From positions 20,664,353 through 20,728,352 of the forward strand of contig JAQFVV010012394.1 of NCBI GenBank assembly GCA_028023455.1: a DNA stretch of 64,000 bases. The letters run 5' to 3'. Origin of the DNA: Epiperipatus broadwayi. Lineage: Eukaryota > Onychophora > Udeonychophora > Euonychophora > Peripatidae. The number at the start of each line of letters is the position of its first letter. The stretch's first letter is position 1. The position numbers and the translations under genes were made by a program. Below, piece by piece: positions 1 through 12,060 of this stretch. Below the pieces are notes generated by a model. It had not been told where the DNA came from and searched no databases. It saw only the letters and a program-made list of their open reading frames with translations.

Positions 1-3000
1 AAAAAATTATTAAAAGAAAACTTTATTTAAAAAAAAAAGGTATTTTAAAACTAAATTTTAAGCAAGATATAAAGATAAAAATATATATCTTTAAGAATGT
101 ACAATAATTAAATTACTGTCTATTGTGGTAAAACTCAAGATGGAAATGATTGTTGGTTTAAATTAATCTAAAATAAATGAGCCCTTGGGGCAAATTTATA
201 ATTAAAGGTCAGATAAGTAATATAAAAATTTTGCATTACCAGCTTGTGGAAAGGCAACCAATACTCAGACCCTAATGAAAACCACTGGAACAGGAAACCA
301 TGCTCAGTGAATCCAAAGGAGGAATATAAAAATAGAAAATTCAAATTAAGAACAATTCCAGCTTGATTTTTTTTGAGGAGGAGGGTGAAAAGACACACTT
401 TTCACCCTCTTACTAATTTCAAATGAAGTGACTGTTGAAATATGAATGGCACTATTGTAGACCCTGAATAATATGGGTCCTACAATAAAATAGTTCCAGG
501 ATCAATCCAGCTAAGACAGCCTTCAAATTGATAACTATGGTATGAACAACAGACCAGTTTTCTCTGAAATTTTGAATAATAAAGACTTCATGGGAATTGG
601 CACAAGGAACCAGGAGCTCCTTTAATGTAAAGTATAATTATGAACTCAAATCATTATAAACTTTTGCTAAATGAACTTTGAATAATTTCTTAAATAATTA
701 AGGCCTAACTAAGTTTAAACCATAAACTCTTATCTGACCAACACGGAAGATTAAATCAGTTATTAATATTTATTTTTATATTTATTTTATATATGTTTGC
801 CAATTCAATTATTTCCATTTTCTTTATTAATATTTATTAATGAAATCAAAAAAATGTATTAAATTTTATGTTGGGTGTAGATAGCTGCATGGATTCATTA
901 TGTTGATTATGTTTTAATATTTTTTTATACATGAAAATGTATATATATTGGTAAATACGACACCTCATGCTGAGTGTCTAAACATATTTACTGTTATATA
1001 TATTTTAAGTTGTTGTTGTCAATGCGGCACCTTATGATGAGTGCCATTGGGTTTACTTTATTGTAAATTTCCCTTAGCAATTGTTCAATTAATAACTTTA
1101 TATTTAAATTCATTTATGTTTATTTTAAAGGGTTTTAATTTCAGGCTATTTGTTTCGTAGTTAGGTCGATGCTGGTGGAGGGATATATGGGTGTTTATAT
1201 CAATGTAATGTGAAGCGTGTTTAGCATACAGGGCAAAGCCCAACTGAATGCATGACCCAAAGGTGTAGTCATTGCATTGCAATGTACGCAGATGTATTTC
1301 CTGTGACATTGACTTCCTTAGCTCTATGGATAGGGACTATAAGTCGGCAGATAGACCACTCTCCCCATACATAGCATTTCTCTCAAATATTATATACATG
1401 ATTCCTTCACCAGACAGATGCACATTCCTGTACTGGATGAGGATCATGTCCTTCAAATAATATCATGCTGCAGATGCACATTCCTGACAGCATGGTTTTA
1501 TGTTAGCATCTTCATATTGCATTGGTTGCATCTGTATATCTGGAAGCAGGCATTGGGTTGGCTGCAAACTTTTAGTCTGAGATTGAATGATTGTTTTGAA
1601 AAGTTTTTAAATGAGTAATCTATGTAGCAATCTATACTCAACATTATAAAACAAACTTCTATAAATGGTCCATCTGTGTGGACTTTCTAAAATAATAATT
1701 TAAAATTAATAATATCTAAATTATTCCTCAATTTTAAATATTTATATATGTGCGTTAATAAATGTTTTTTGTGTGTTATTACTGGCAGTGGCTTATTTTA
1801 TTTTTTTAATATTAAAAATTTATTTTTGATTTCAAATCTTTCTTGAATGAAGTGTTGAATAAGTACTTATTATAAATCTCTGCATCTCCTTGAGCTAGTG
1901 GCAAGAGCTAACGGTCAATATAAAATAAAAGTTGGATCTTTAACTTGCGTATCTGCCTATTATATAAATTTTTCCAGATTAGAATGGCCTGGTGGTGCCC
2001 TGTATGGCAGATACAGTAAGACTAGACTTTTCCCCGACCGTTATAATATATTTATGACAATGTAAAATATATTTTATATTTGTGTTTATTGTATCTGTTA
2101 TTTTAAAATATTCTTGTTAGTAAATCTTTTGATAAACATGTAATTACTTTAATTATTTAAAAAAAACCCAGTTATTTAAATTAGAGATAGTGTTATTCAA
2201 AAAATATAGAAAATGGCAAAGAATGTTTTTAAATTTTATTATCAAATAAAATAGCAAGAATAATATCTAGAGACAAACTATAAAACACATCAATTTCATT
2301 TAATATATAGCAGTGGGTGTTTCAATGAAAAGGTATCTGTTTTTTTCTCCAAGTTGCTTGCAGAACCATCTATAAATCAACACATGTATTATGCAATGAC
2401 ATTGTTTAGCTATTCACTACAAAAATTTTCATCTGGATCATGAGTTATGTAATGTGGGGTGTTTTGTACTTTTATTGATCATCTTCAATATTCCTAAATC
2501 TTGCAGATCACTTGAAAATATTTTGTGACTCATGGTTTCATTACTATGGATACTTTAAATAATTTTAAGCATTTAAGTAGCAGTTTTTCCTGATTAAAAA
2601 ATATTACCACATTATACCATTGTAGGTTGAACTTTGAAAAGACCCTGTCACATTTTATGTCATGACTCATGATCCATATAAGCTAGCATTTTAATATTTT
2701 GGGGGTGAATAGATAAACTATATGAATACCTAGCACAAGCATTGTTTTAGTTATGGTAATGCAAAGGCATGAAAAAAAAGTAGTCACTAGTCACCTTTTC
2801 ATGAGCAAACTGTGCATAAAAATAGCTTAATTTGAATAAAAGTCAGAAGAAAAACAGAGAAGACATACATTGCATATTCAGTGTAAGACCAAAAGGAAAA
2901 TATCACTTTGAAGCTGCATCAAACTGTGAAATAATAATTCTTTGCTAAATCATGAGAAATATATAAATATTTCTAATCCTGTTTTTAATAAACCTGATGT

Positions 3001-3335
3001 CATGCAGGACTTTACCAAGATGCACATTGAAGCACTGATTAAAAATAAAAAATTGAAGAATTAGTTATGTATATTATCCTGAATTACATCTTTTATACAC
3101 ACTAGCTGAGCGAACAAAATGATAGTTATTGCATAAATGATTTATGGCATGAAGCATTAAATTTGCATGAAGAAAATATCATCCAAAGATTTTTCTTTCT
3201 GTAATTAGTTTTGTAAAATTTACTTAAGATTTATAAAATCATGTACTCCAACTTCTTTTCCTTTATGTTTTATTATTTGTAAAATTTAAACAAAGATTTG
3301 TTTCTGATTGTTTGTGATAATAGCATACAAGTCAC
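1..3335. other. AT-rich DNA without a recognisable gene
   Basis: No open frame here has family motifs and none exceeds about 90 codons. The sequence is AT-rich and moderately complex, with a short direct repeat of a 16-base motif near 1419 and 1473 and the paired hairpins listed separately. I see no tRNA, LINE or PLE signature. Old decayed repeats or introns cannot be excluded. Confidence 0.6.
959..1045. repeat. Two similar short hairpins in direct repeat
   Basis: GACAC-CTCATGCTGA-GTGTC (959-978) and GGCAC-CTTATGATGA-GTGCC (1026-1045) lie 67 bases apart. They have the same stem length and a near-identical loop, and a related stretch (ttact) follows each. The stem bases differ by a compensatory change (A-T in one, G-C in the other). 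They look like a diverged tandem duplication; no function is recognised. Confidence 0.45.
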
Positions 3336-3850
3336 TATAAGCACAATCTTTTGAGTGGTATTATTCTCCTCTCTTCTTCAGGTGTTGCTAGCTTGACCAA
3401 TAACAGTACTAGCAGTGAAATCCAACCCGGACCTTTAGATTCTTGAATATTGAATTGGTTAGAGCATTATCTTAAAATGCAATATTCAAGAATCAAAAGA
3501 TCCAGGTTCAATTCCCATACTAAGCCAGCAACAAATTTTTAAGATAATTCTTTAACCAATTGAGTGATGACTCAGTTGGTTAGAGCATTGTCTTAAAATT
3601 CAAGAATCTAAGGATCCAGGTTCTATTCCCATGCTAGTACTGTAACTGGTCAGATCAGCAACATCTGAAGAAGAGAGGAGGATAATACCTCTCTAAATGT
3701 TATGCATGTACTAACCTGGGTACTATTACTAACAGTTGAATGTAATTGGAAAACTGAAATAAAGTTATTTTTTTACTAAAGATATTCAATACTTAATACT
3801 GAATGATGGAAATAGTTCAACATATAAATATTATTAAAACAAAGGTTGTT
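3336..3850. mobile_element. PLE 3'-end locus (copy a), partly inverted, with three tRNA-like modules
   Basis: The right part (about 3560-3850, plus strand) has a tRNA-like stretch with A-box-like cagttggttagagca (3573-3587) and a B-box-like ggttctattcc. A hammerhead-like core starts at CTGAAGA (3665-3671), followed by the tail shared by all PLE 'B' ends here (tgatggaaatagttcaac). A second plus-strand tRNA-like module lies at about 3452-3530. The left part (3340-3450) is the same sequence inverted, with CTGAAGA on the minus strand at 3375-3381. Assignment to PLEs rests on copies e, f and g, where the same 3' end follows a GIY-YIG domain. A tRNA-derived SINE with a PLE-type tail is an alternative reading. 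Confidence 0.6.
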
Positions 3851-3887
3851 CCCAAATGAAAATATAAAACATTTGCAAATCACAGTC

Positions 3888-4036
3888 ATGAATGATGATA
3901 TTGATGAAGAAGATAATGCAGAATAGTATGTTGATGAATATGAAAATGTTATGGAATAAATTTTTGAAAAAGTTCCTGAGGAAAAAGAACTCAAAAATGA
4001 GTTGGAGCAATGTGATAGTATAGAAGGAAATTAAAT
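3888..4036 (+). pseudogene. Short acidic coding-like fragment, two in-frame stops
   Basis: From the ATG at 3888 the frame reads as about 48 codons, strongly acidic at first (MNDDIDEEDNAE), then a charged stretch ending in LEQCDSIEGN before a stop. It is broken by TAG and TAA codons that look like point mutations. Composition is more protein-like than the flanks. I do not recognise the family; a relic of a transposon ORF next to PLE copy a is the simplest guess. Confidence 0.25.
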
Positions 4037-4241
4037 TGCTTGAAAAATTTGGCATTCTCAAAATCCATTTAAAGAATCCATAATAAAGCAATTGTACCCT
4101 TTCTCTTCAAATGTTGCTGTCTCCGAGAATCAGTATATTAATATTTTTTCTTTTTTATCTCTTCAGCAATGATTTTTATTAACAAATATAATTAAAATAT
4201 AAGACAAAATAATATATGATGGTTATTAAGTAAAATAAAAC

Positions 4242-4370
4242 CATGCACAATTTGGTGCAGTTAATAGAGTAAGTGACCTGGGATCAGGAAGTCCAGGATT
4301 GATTTTGGCACTCACATGTATGACTCTCAAATTTCTTATAAACTTCCGAGGAATAAAGCTATATATATAT
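4242..4370 (+). mobile_element. tRNA-derived SINE-like element
   Basis: An A-box-like segment (ggtgcagttaatagagta, about 4254-4271) and a B-box-like segment (aggattgattttggc, about 4295-4309) sit at tRNA-like spacing. A short unrelated body ending in gaggaataaagc and an AT simple repeat follows. This is the usual layout of a pol III-transcribed SINE. Several box positions are mutated, so it is probably an old copy. Confidence 0.55.
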
Positions 4371-4542
4371 TTTTTTAAAAATAAAACAAAACAAACACTT
4401 ATTTATAATTGTTAATAAAGAAGATGTAAATTAATATTAAAGTTTATAGGCTTACATAATATTGAGAAGTAAAACTATATTTAAAACAAACACATAAATT
4501 TAAGATTAAACATAATTATAAATATATATATAAATAACATGT

Positions 4543-5494
4543 AATATAGAAATAAAACAAACTAACTCCTTCTTTTTAAAACTTGATTTATTATGACTAT
4601 AATCATGAAAAAGGAATCCGACGTTTCGACTATTTTTTATAGTCTTTTTCAAGGCACACTAAAATAAAATATATATACACAATAAATATCACATATTCCA
4701 AAAAAAAAAAAAAAAAAATTAAATTAATTAAAAATTACAAAATATAAAATATATCCATAACCAAAATTTTCTTTTTTTTACCTTATCTCACTCCCCTTAC
4801 CTATTACAATCACAACTAATTCCTTTTTAAAAATTCTATATATATCAAATAAAAACTTTTTAATTAAAAACCTATTATTTTCTTTTATCTTTTTCTATTA
4901 ACATCCTATTTAATTCTGGTTTTATTTCATTTATGTATACACCCTCTTTTATTATCCTTTCATTATATGACTTAATACATTCCAAAGGTTTTATTTCAAA
5001 ATTCTGCTATTTACATTCATAAGAATAAATTTAAGCATGGGGATTTTGAAATAAAACCTTTGGAATGTATTAAGTCATATAATGAAAGGATAATAAAAGA
5101 GGATGTATACATAAATGAAATAAAACCAGAATTAAATAGGATGTTAATAGAAAAAGATAAAAGAAAATAATAGGTTTTTAATTAAAAAGTTTTTATTTGA
5201 TATATATAGAATTTTTAAAAAGGAATTAGTTGTGATTGTAATAGGTAAGGGGATTGAGATAAGGTAAAAAAAAAGAAAATTTTGGTTATGGATATATTTT
5301 ATATTTTGTAATTTTTAATTAATTTAATTTTTTTTTTTTTGGAATATGTGATATTTATTGTGTATATATATTTTATTTTAGTGTGCCTTGAAAAAGACTA
5401 TAAAAAATAGTCGAAACGTTGGATTCCTTTTTCATGATTATAGTCATAATAAATCAAGTTTTAAAAAGGAGTTAGTTTGTTTTATTTCTATATT
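4543..5494. mobile_element. Large palindrome of two PLE-like 3' ends
   Basis: The left arm (4543-5003) and right arm (5042-5494) are near-perfect reverse complements around a loop of about 38 bases. On the plus strand the right arm contains the end of an open frame (about 5012-5170, stop TAA 5168-5170). An AT-rich 3' UTR follows, then a stem GACTAT-aaaaa-ATAGTC directly followed by GAAAC (5396-5417). That stem-GAAAC pattern is the right half of a hammerhead core, and PLE 3' ends commonly carry it. The left half (CTTGAAAAA) is degenerate. The left arm holds the same parts on the minus strand. PLE origin is inferred from this pattern and the inverted layout, since no GIY-YIG motif is visible here. 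Confidence 0.6.
5012..5170 (+). pseudogene. C-terminal end of an element ORF in the palindrome's right arm
   Basis: The frame is open for about 50 codons to TAA at 5168 and encodes a charged, lysine- and glutamate-rich tail (for example KPLECIKSYNERIIKED). The same sequence lies inverted in the left arm, and the frame is lost upstream because the two arms meet there. It is probably the last part of a PLE protein. I cannot assign a domain. Confidence 0.4.
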
Positions 5495-5604
5495 AGATAT
5501 ATATGAACTATTTTGAAAAGAAGAACTGTGTGTTGGATATATTAAATTATTATAAATAACATGTTTGTAAATTAAAAAATATTGTAATAACAATAAAAAT
5601 AATA

Positions 5605-6118
5605 AATATAATGGGGTGATTGGAGTGCATTTGATAGAAATAACTTAATACTAAAAGGAAACATGCCTATGTGTTTGAAAAGGAAGGTTTTTAATAAATG
5701 TGTATTACCAGTTCTACTTATGGATCTGAGATGTGGACACTTACTAGAAGAGTAATACAGAGACTTCAGACCACTTATAAAAGTATGGAGAGATGCATGT
5801 TAGGAGTAACAAGAAGAGATTGAAAATGCACAGATGTTACAAAACTCATTGAACAAATTAAAAGATTGAAGTGGAATTGGGCTGGACATATTTCTAGAAG
5901 AGATGATAATAGATGGACAATTGAAATCTTAAACTGGATTCCAAGAGATTGTAAAAGACCCAGAAAGAGACCACAAGTGAGATGGATGGATGGATGAAAT
6001 AAGAAAGGGTGCAGGGGTGATGTGGAGAAGAGAAGCTAAAGATCAGAGAAGATGAATTGAACTTTGAGAGAGCTTCATCTGCCGTGGATTGATAATGGTT
6101 GATGATGATGATGATGAA
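5605..6118 (+). mobile_element. 5'-truncated RTE-type LINE, 3' end
   Basis: The plus strand encodes, with several stops, the C-terminal region typical of RTE LINEs. It includes LPVLTYGSEMWTL-like, then RLKWNWAGHISRRDD and RPRKRPQVRWMD. The copy ends in a (GATGAT)n tail at about 6096-6115, the usual RTE 3' terminus. The same family is present antisense at 9245-12060. Only the last 0.5 kb is present, as expected from 5' truncation. Confidence 0.8.
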
Positions 6119-8420
6119 ATACTTTCAGTTAATTTCTTAACCGAAAGTACTTCTGCAGATTAAAAGACTGTATATAATAGTTAAATACCGTTATATTTAT
6201 TATTTTTATTATTACACATTGAACTAGATCGTTCTGAATAAACTTTATTCTTCCTGGGTTTAAAATATCTTTATTACTAGGTTTAAATATTTTTAAACAT
6301 AATCTTTTAATATCTTTTGGCTTTAATAAGTTTTAATATCTTGCTTTTAATTAAGTTTTAATAGTTTCATTACATATCTCTCTGGATAATTATTATTTTA
6401 TATTTTCAATATTAACATTATTTATTAGACAATATCTTTATAACTACTTTTAAAAATAACTTTTTGCACAACTTTGACCGCATTTTGGCAGCACTTGTAT
6501 TTATTCATTTTAAAAGGCATCTGTTTATTCTTCATATAGCAGTATTTTATTATTATTGGAATATTATTTATTTAATATCTTTTATATTTATCATTTCATT
6601 ATTTATTATAAGACTTTTCTTTCATTATCATTTACATTTGCAATTATTCAATTATATCTTTAAAACATGGGAATAGATTGGCACTCAAGCAGAGGAGAGA
6701 CTACCATTGATAGCATGACCATCAACAATACCCAGGGCTAGAGGCTATACAAAGTATAACATGACTACATTTCCTGCCCATGGCCCACCTTGACTACTGA
6801 AACAAAAAACCTGCCATCCAAAACATTTATTTGTTTTGAGAATCAAACTCAGGCACAAGCTAACCATATATTATATAGCCAGCATGCTCAGATGACAAGA
6901 ACATAATCCAGCACTTGAAATATTCCAAGCTAGCTCCTACTCTTAATCAAAGAGGTCCAGTGTACTTAACTTAACATATACAATTATTTACAACTTTAAA
7001 TTAATGGTGATGCAGTGACAAGAGACAGAGAATAGATCAAATAATAATTAAGCAAACATTAATATTTCTTCATGCACACATATTTAATATAGCATAATAG
7101 TATGGAAATTTACATATAAAAATATAAATGATTACTCAGGCTAAATTTTATAATAGTCATTTGTTAAAGTTCATTTCATTTAAAAATATAATGCCTATAG
7201 ACAATTACTATGCAAAATATATTTACTTAGGTTTTTGTGATATTAGATGACACAGTTTATTTGGTTTTCATTAATGATACTTTCCAGCCTCCATTGATGG
7301 TTTCTGAGCTTGTCTTCCATTCTGCAACTTGACAATGGGAGAGAGTAGGGGCAGCATCTATTTTATGATTTAAGCATTGGTTTCAGATGTTGGTTTCAGG
7401 TGTGAAAAGTTGATTCTGGTGAAGGACTTAGGGCATAAAGCTTACACACACTTCTAAGGCTGTCTAGCAATGCATGCTGCTAGATCTGCAGCTTCTGCAA
7501 TAATATTTTCCACAGCAGTAGTGACTGTTTCTATACAGTCCTTAGATTTCTGAATCTCTGGAGCAATGAATAATGTACTGAATCAATAACAGCATAAATC
7601 ACTAAAAGGATGAAGACTGGAATACTCTAACAAATTGAAGACCAGAATAAATTACAGATTCAAGAGCAGAATAAAAAACAATAGTTGCAATTTTTTATAC
7701 CTTTTCCTCTCCCATTATTTTTTTTATAACTTTAGTTTTTATCATACTTTAAATCTATTTTTTTTAATTAAATTTTACATTTTCTTTAATCTAATTGATT
7801 TTACATTTTTCCTTGTTCTAATCTTTTTTCTAGGTTAATCTACTATCTCTTCACATTTATTGAATTGATAGATTACATAATTTTTAATTATTACCATTAT
7901 TGGTTTCAATTTTATTATCATCCAGCAATCTTTACTCTCATTAAAAATGTTTTCTTATACTGATTAATTAATTAATCCTTTTTATTTTGGATTTTTCACT
8001 AACATTTATTTTTACACATTTATTCTTTTAACTTATTCTTAATTTATAAAAAGAAGAGTAAGTTTTTAAAACTCTTTTTTTTCTAATTCATTTCCCATCC
8101 CATTCTCAATAAAAAGCTTTATTCTCTTTTTTAAAAAAAAAAATGCAATCTTTTACTTTTACAAAATTGTATTTTAAAATCTACTAACTAATTATTTCTT
8201 TAACTATTCATTTCTTTCTTATTAAATTTTATCATATATTTTTAAATTATAAAATATGTAACAGAGATATTTGTGAGTTTTATAACATATATCTTGGTAG
8301 TGTTACATTATGTATAATATGTTATATAATTGTAATTAAGATAAGAATTATGTGTATTGTTAGATAAAATTTAGTATAATAAATCTTTTTCTATGTATTC
8401 ATGTATTTTTGAATATATTT
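6119..8420. other. AT-rich DNA, no recognised gene; possible old SINE and coding scrap
   Basis: Mostly pyrimidine-rich AT sequence. Between about 6677 and 6905 the minus strand has a weak tRNA-like B-box (gagtttgattctc) and might be an old SINE. At about 7470-7575 the minus strand reads through 35 codons of alanine-rich, plausible protein sequence (for example ETVTTAVENIIAEAADLAA). I recognise neither family. Confidence 0.4.
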
Positions 8421-8426
8421 GTAGCT

Positions 8427-8454
8427 CTGATGAAGACTGCTGAGAAGTTGAAAC
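8427..8454 (+). ncRNA. Hammerhead-like core
   Basis: CTGATGA (8427-8433) is followed by a weak 4-bp stem (GACT, 8435-8438, with AGTT, 8446-8449) and then GAAAC (8450-8454). These are the two conserved arms of the hammerhead catalytic core with a short stem II. Stems I and III are not convincing. The spacing (an extra A after CTGATGA) matches the PLE-type cores elsewhere in the window, so it may mark a decayed PLE 3' end. Activity is doubtful. Confidence 0.35.
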
Positions 8455-9065
8455 TATAAGATTAATAAAATAGAAACATTATGTTGCATCAAATAAAGAG
8501 TTAATAAAAGTTATTAATTATATATTTTTAGAAATCAGCATATTCATTAATACAATTGGCTGTTACAGCAGAATAGAACTGCAGGGGGGAAAGGAATATT
8601 TCATATAAATTTCTGTTAAAAGATAAAGTTTAAAATACAAAAAGCTTACTGGTGTATGTTTCCAGCCAAAAGCTATTATCCCCTGTGTTGAACTTAATTT
8701 GATCTGGAGTGAATCTTCAGGTATCCATACAAAACATATGCATTTGAAGGTTAACATTTTGCAACTTAGAAAATGTTCTCTTTTTAAAACAATATATGCA
8801 ATTGTAATTATAGAGTGGATTATTTTCACCATCTCGTTAAATTCTTAAATATTTTTTAAAAAATTCAAACTTTATTTATACCTTTCTAAATAAATCTAAT
8901 CATTACCAGTATAACCCAGATTAGTTTAGAACATAAAGTTGTGAGTAATATTTTTATCTTCTATTCTTTAAATGTTGTTTTGACTAGTGAAGGTTAGCAT
9001 AAAAATTAAAATGGTGACCTTTGGTGATCCTTCTAATTTAGAAAAAATAAACAAATCAACTAGTT

Positions 9066-9117
9066 GATGGAAATAGTTCAACATATAACTACAAGAAAAG
9101 TGTCATTACCACAAATC
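9066..9117 (+). repeat. Fragment of the PLE 'B' 3' terminus
   Basis: The segment gatggaaatagttcaacata and the following tacaa...gtgtcattaccacaa match the terminal stretch of the PLE copies at 3.8, 34.6, 38.8 and 49.3 kb. No upstream PLE parts are visible, so it is an isolated scrap. Confidence 0.55.
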
Positions 9118-9862
9118 TTTTTATAATCAATATGTTTCAGGGTTATCCTGAAAAAAAGTGATTCAGGCTTCTGTGGGGGAAGGGATTCTTTTACTTATGA
9201 TAAAAACACTTGGGTATTTAAAAATTATTTTATTTGCAGATATACACATCATCATCATCAAACATTAATGACTGCATGATCCAAATTCAATCCATTTTCT
9301 CCTATCTTTAGCTTCTCTTCTCCACATTGCCCCTACACAATTTCTTATTTCATTCATTCATCTCACATGTGGTCTCTTTCTACGTCTTTTATAATCTATT
9401 GAAATCCAGTTTAAGATTTTATATATCCAGCTTGACTCCATTTCAGTCTTTTAATTTTTTCAATGAGATCAGTAACACCTGTTTGCTCTTACCTGTATAT
9501 TGTGTTTTCGATCTCTTCTTGTTACTCCCAACATGCACTTCTCCCTACTTCTTTGAGTAGTATGAAGTCTCTGTATTGCTCTTCTATTAAGAGTCTAAGT
9601 CTCAGATCCCATAAGTAAGAACTGGTAAAACACATTTATTAAAAACCTTCCTTTTCAAACATATAGGCATGTTTCCTTTTAGTATCAAGTTATTTCTACA
9701 AAAAGCACTTCAACCAAGTTTAATTTTATGATTAATTTCATCCATTATGTTTCCATCTGTATTAATAATCTGACCAAGATATTTGTAACTGTTAACTTCT
9801 AACTCATCATAATCCATCTTTCATATTTTTGAGAAAATCCATTAAACATTACTTTAGTCTTT

Positions 9863-10213
9863 TTAACATTTATCTTTAGTCCTACTTTCATCTGATAGCT
9901 CCTGCAACATTTCCTGCAGTTGTAAAGCATTATTTGCAAAAATAATTACATCATCTGCAAAATCTAAATGACTTAAATAATCTCCATTTACTTTCACTCC
10001 TTTAGCTTCCCATTTTAATCCACAAAATATGTCTTGCAGCACTGCTGTAAAAAGTTTTGGAGATATGGAGTCATCCTGTCTTATACCCTTCTCAATGTTG
10101 ACTTTCCCAGTGTCATTATGTAATCTAATTATTGCTGTTGCATTTTTATAAGTATTCTTTAAAATATGACAGTATCCTCGATCTATACTTTGATGATCCA
10201 ATGCTTTAATCAC
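9863..10213 (-). pseudogene. RTE reverse transcriptase fragment, palm motifs B and C
   Basis: This 116-codon open piece contains GIRQDDSISPKLFTAVLQ, a damaged version of the RT motif B usually read as RQGDxxSPxLF. It also contains the catalytic motif FADDVIIF at about residues 85-92. It follows the N-terminal RT part at 10410-10697 in a different frame. It is part of the minus-strand RTE copy and is not expressed as an intact enzyme. Confidence 0.8.
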
Positions 10214-10409
10214 TATAAAGAAATGTTTATAGAATCAAATGCCTTTTCATAATCTACAAATCCAAAGCATAATGGCAACTCATATTTATTTGCCCTTTCT
10301 ATAACTTCTCTCAACACCTGGATATGATCTACTATACTAAAGCCACTTTTAAATCCAGCTTGTTCTCTTGGTTGGTGGAAATCCAATGTTCTCTGTAGAT
10401 GAGTTATAA

Positions 10410-10697
10410 TTATCTTGGTAAAATTTTGTATAAAACTGATAAAATGCTGATAGGTCTGTAATTTCTAATATCTTCTTTATCACATGTTTTAAATATTAAT
10501 ATTAATACTGAATTCTTCCAATCATCCGGTACATCTTTATCATTTAGACATTTGGTGTATAACTTTGCAAAAAAAAATTCTATTTCTTCACCTGCTTCTT
10601 TTAATATATCAATTATAATTCCATCATTAGCTGGAGCCTTTCCTTTCTTCATACATTTAATTGCATTTCTCACTTCTTCATTTAAAATTCTGGGCAA
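10410..10697 (-). pseudogene. RTE reverse transcriptase fragment, N-terminal fingers
   Basis: The 95-codon frame shows the RT entry motifs of RTE elements. MKKGKAPANDGI is a form of the usual KxGKAxGxDGI, and DIRNYRPISILSVLYKILPR is the NYRPISLLS block. A frameshift separates it from motifs A-C downstream. The 50-bp tandem duplication further upstream in the element (10871-10970) adds another frame break. Confidence 0.85.
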
Positions 10698-10870
10698 TTC
10701 AGAAGATATAATAGATATAGGAGCCTACTTGCTCTTTATTATTATATAATTCTTGATAGAAGTCTTCTACCCATTTCATAATGTCATCTCTCCTTTTAGT
10801 AATAATTTCATCTTTTTTCTTATTGCAGATATAAATTTCATACCAATACCAAAATGTTGTTTTACACTCT

Positions 10871-10970
10871 TGAGACTTTTATTCTCTTCTACAGATTTCC
10901 TTGCTAGTTCGCAGTTATATCGAGACTTTTATTCTCTTCTATAGATTTTCTTGCTGGTTCACATTTCTAC
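10871..10970. repeat. 50-bp tandem duplication inside the RTE copy
   Basis: 10871-10920 and 10921-10970 are near-identical, each starting (t/c)gagacttttattctcttct. Fifty is not a multiple of three, so the duplication itself shifts the RTE reading frame. It probably arose after insertion. Confidence 0.8.
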
Positions 10971-11329
10971 TTTCTTATATCATTTTCAACTCTTTTCTGC
11001 ACTATTTTACAAAATTTGAAATATTCAATCTTTTTTAATGCATCATTTTTGTATATCTTCATATTCCTTCTTTTCTTCATAAATTCTCTAGTCTCAGTAG
11101 AAATTTTATTGGTCAATTGCTGCTTGTTTCTACCAGCTTTGTTGCAGTTTTTAAAAGTGTATCAATTATTTTCATATTAATTTCATTGAAATCTGAATTA
11201 TGTTCAAAATCTACTAATACTTTTTTTTCTTTGTTTCTGAAGATTATGAATATCAACTGTAAATATTGTTTTTCTTAATAATTTTTATCTCTCTAGTTTT
11301 GCATTAACATGTTTCTTACATCTGACTAA

Positions 11330-11968
11330 TCAATGATCACTTCCTGTGTTAAATTTATTAAGAACATTACAATCTTGAAATATGTATTTTATGTTAGCCA
11401 AAATATAATCCAATTCTGCTGTACCTTCATTTGGATGCTTCCATGTCCATTTCCTTTTAACATTTTTCTCAAAAAGAGAATTCATAATAAAAAGTTTTTC
11501 TTTTTTTTCAAACTCCACAAGTCTATGTCCTCTCTCATTTCTATTACCATAACCAAAATTACCTACAACACTTTCATCTTTCATTTGTTTACCAATTCTA
11601 GCACTAAAGACTCTCATAACAATTTTAAAATGTTGTTCACTCTGATCAAAAACCTTTTGTACATCCATATAAAAATCTTCTACTACTTCATTACTATGAG
11701 AACTTGTTGGGGCATAAAGCTGAATTATTTGAACTTGTATAACTAATCTTGCCACTCTGTCCGATACATCATCAATCTCCACTATGGTGTCCTTCCACTT
11801 TTTATCTATAATGAATCCTACTCCGCTTGTATTTTCAATATTTGTCTCTTTATAATAGAGTACATGTCCACTTTTTAAATCAATTGTCTCTTCACCTTTT
11901 CTTCTAACTTCACAAAGTCCAATAATGTCCCATTTAATATAAGACATTTTTTCTTTTAATTCTTGCAA
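11330..11968 (-). pseudogene. RTE endonuclease domain (APE-like), 212 codons
   Basis: Motifs of the exonuclease-endonuclease-phosphatase fold occur in order: WDIIGLCEVRRKG (catalytic Glu), GVGFIIDKKW, VIQLYAPTSS, TWKHP with AELDYILAN (catalytic Asp), and a terminal SDH. The GDFN-type loop is altered to VFSARIG, so one catalytic position looks lost. The domain starts upstream of the listed ATG. The preceding codons read a GT*NCRSLSSEGRLQ block in which the usual Trp codon is a stop. The enzyme would nick target DNA for retrotransposition; this copy is broken. Confidence 0.85.
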
Positions 11969-12060
11969 TCTTCCTTCACTTGAAAGTGATCTGCAGTTTT
12001 AAGTACCTAAATAAAAAGTCGTCATCAAATGGCAGCTTGGGTCAGCAATTAGGGGGTTCT

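Larger units (their letters stand above)
9245..12060 (-). mobile_element. Near full-length decayed RTE-type LINE
   Basis: On the minus strand the element starts near 12060 and runs through an APE-type endonuclease (about 12010-11150), a reverse transcriptase (about 10700-9860) and the RTE C-terminal region (about 9860-9300). It ends in a tail that reads catcatcatcatc on the plus strand at 9246-9258. Frameshifts and stops break the ORF into at least three pieces. Length (about 2.8 kb) and domain order fit a single-ORF RTE element with modest 5' truncation or a short 5' UTR. Further copies of this family lie at 5605-6118, 13590-14130, 14290-20440 (split) and 34690-34920. Confidence 0.85.

Noticed and set aside
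1909-2042. Small MITE bounded by taacggtc and gaccgtta
   Set aside because: The inverted match is only 8-9 bases and there is no target duplication; expected by chance at this scale.
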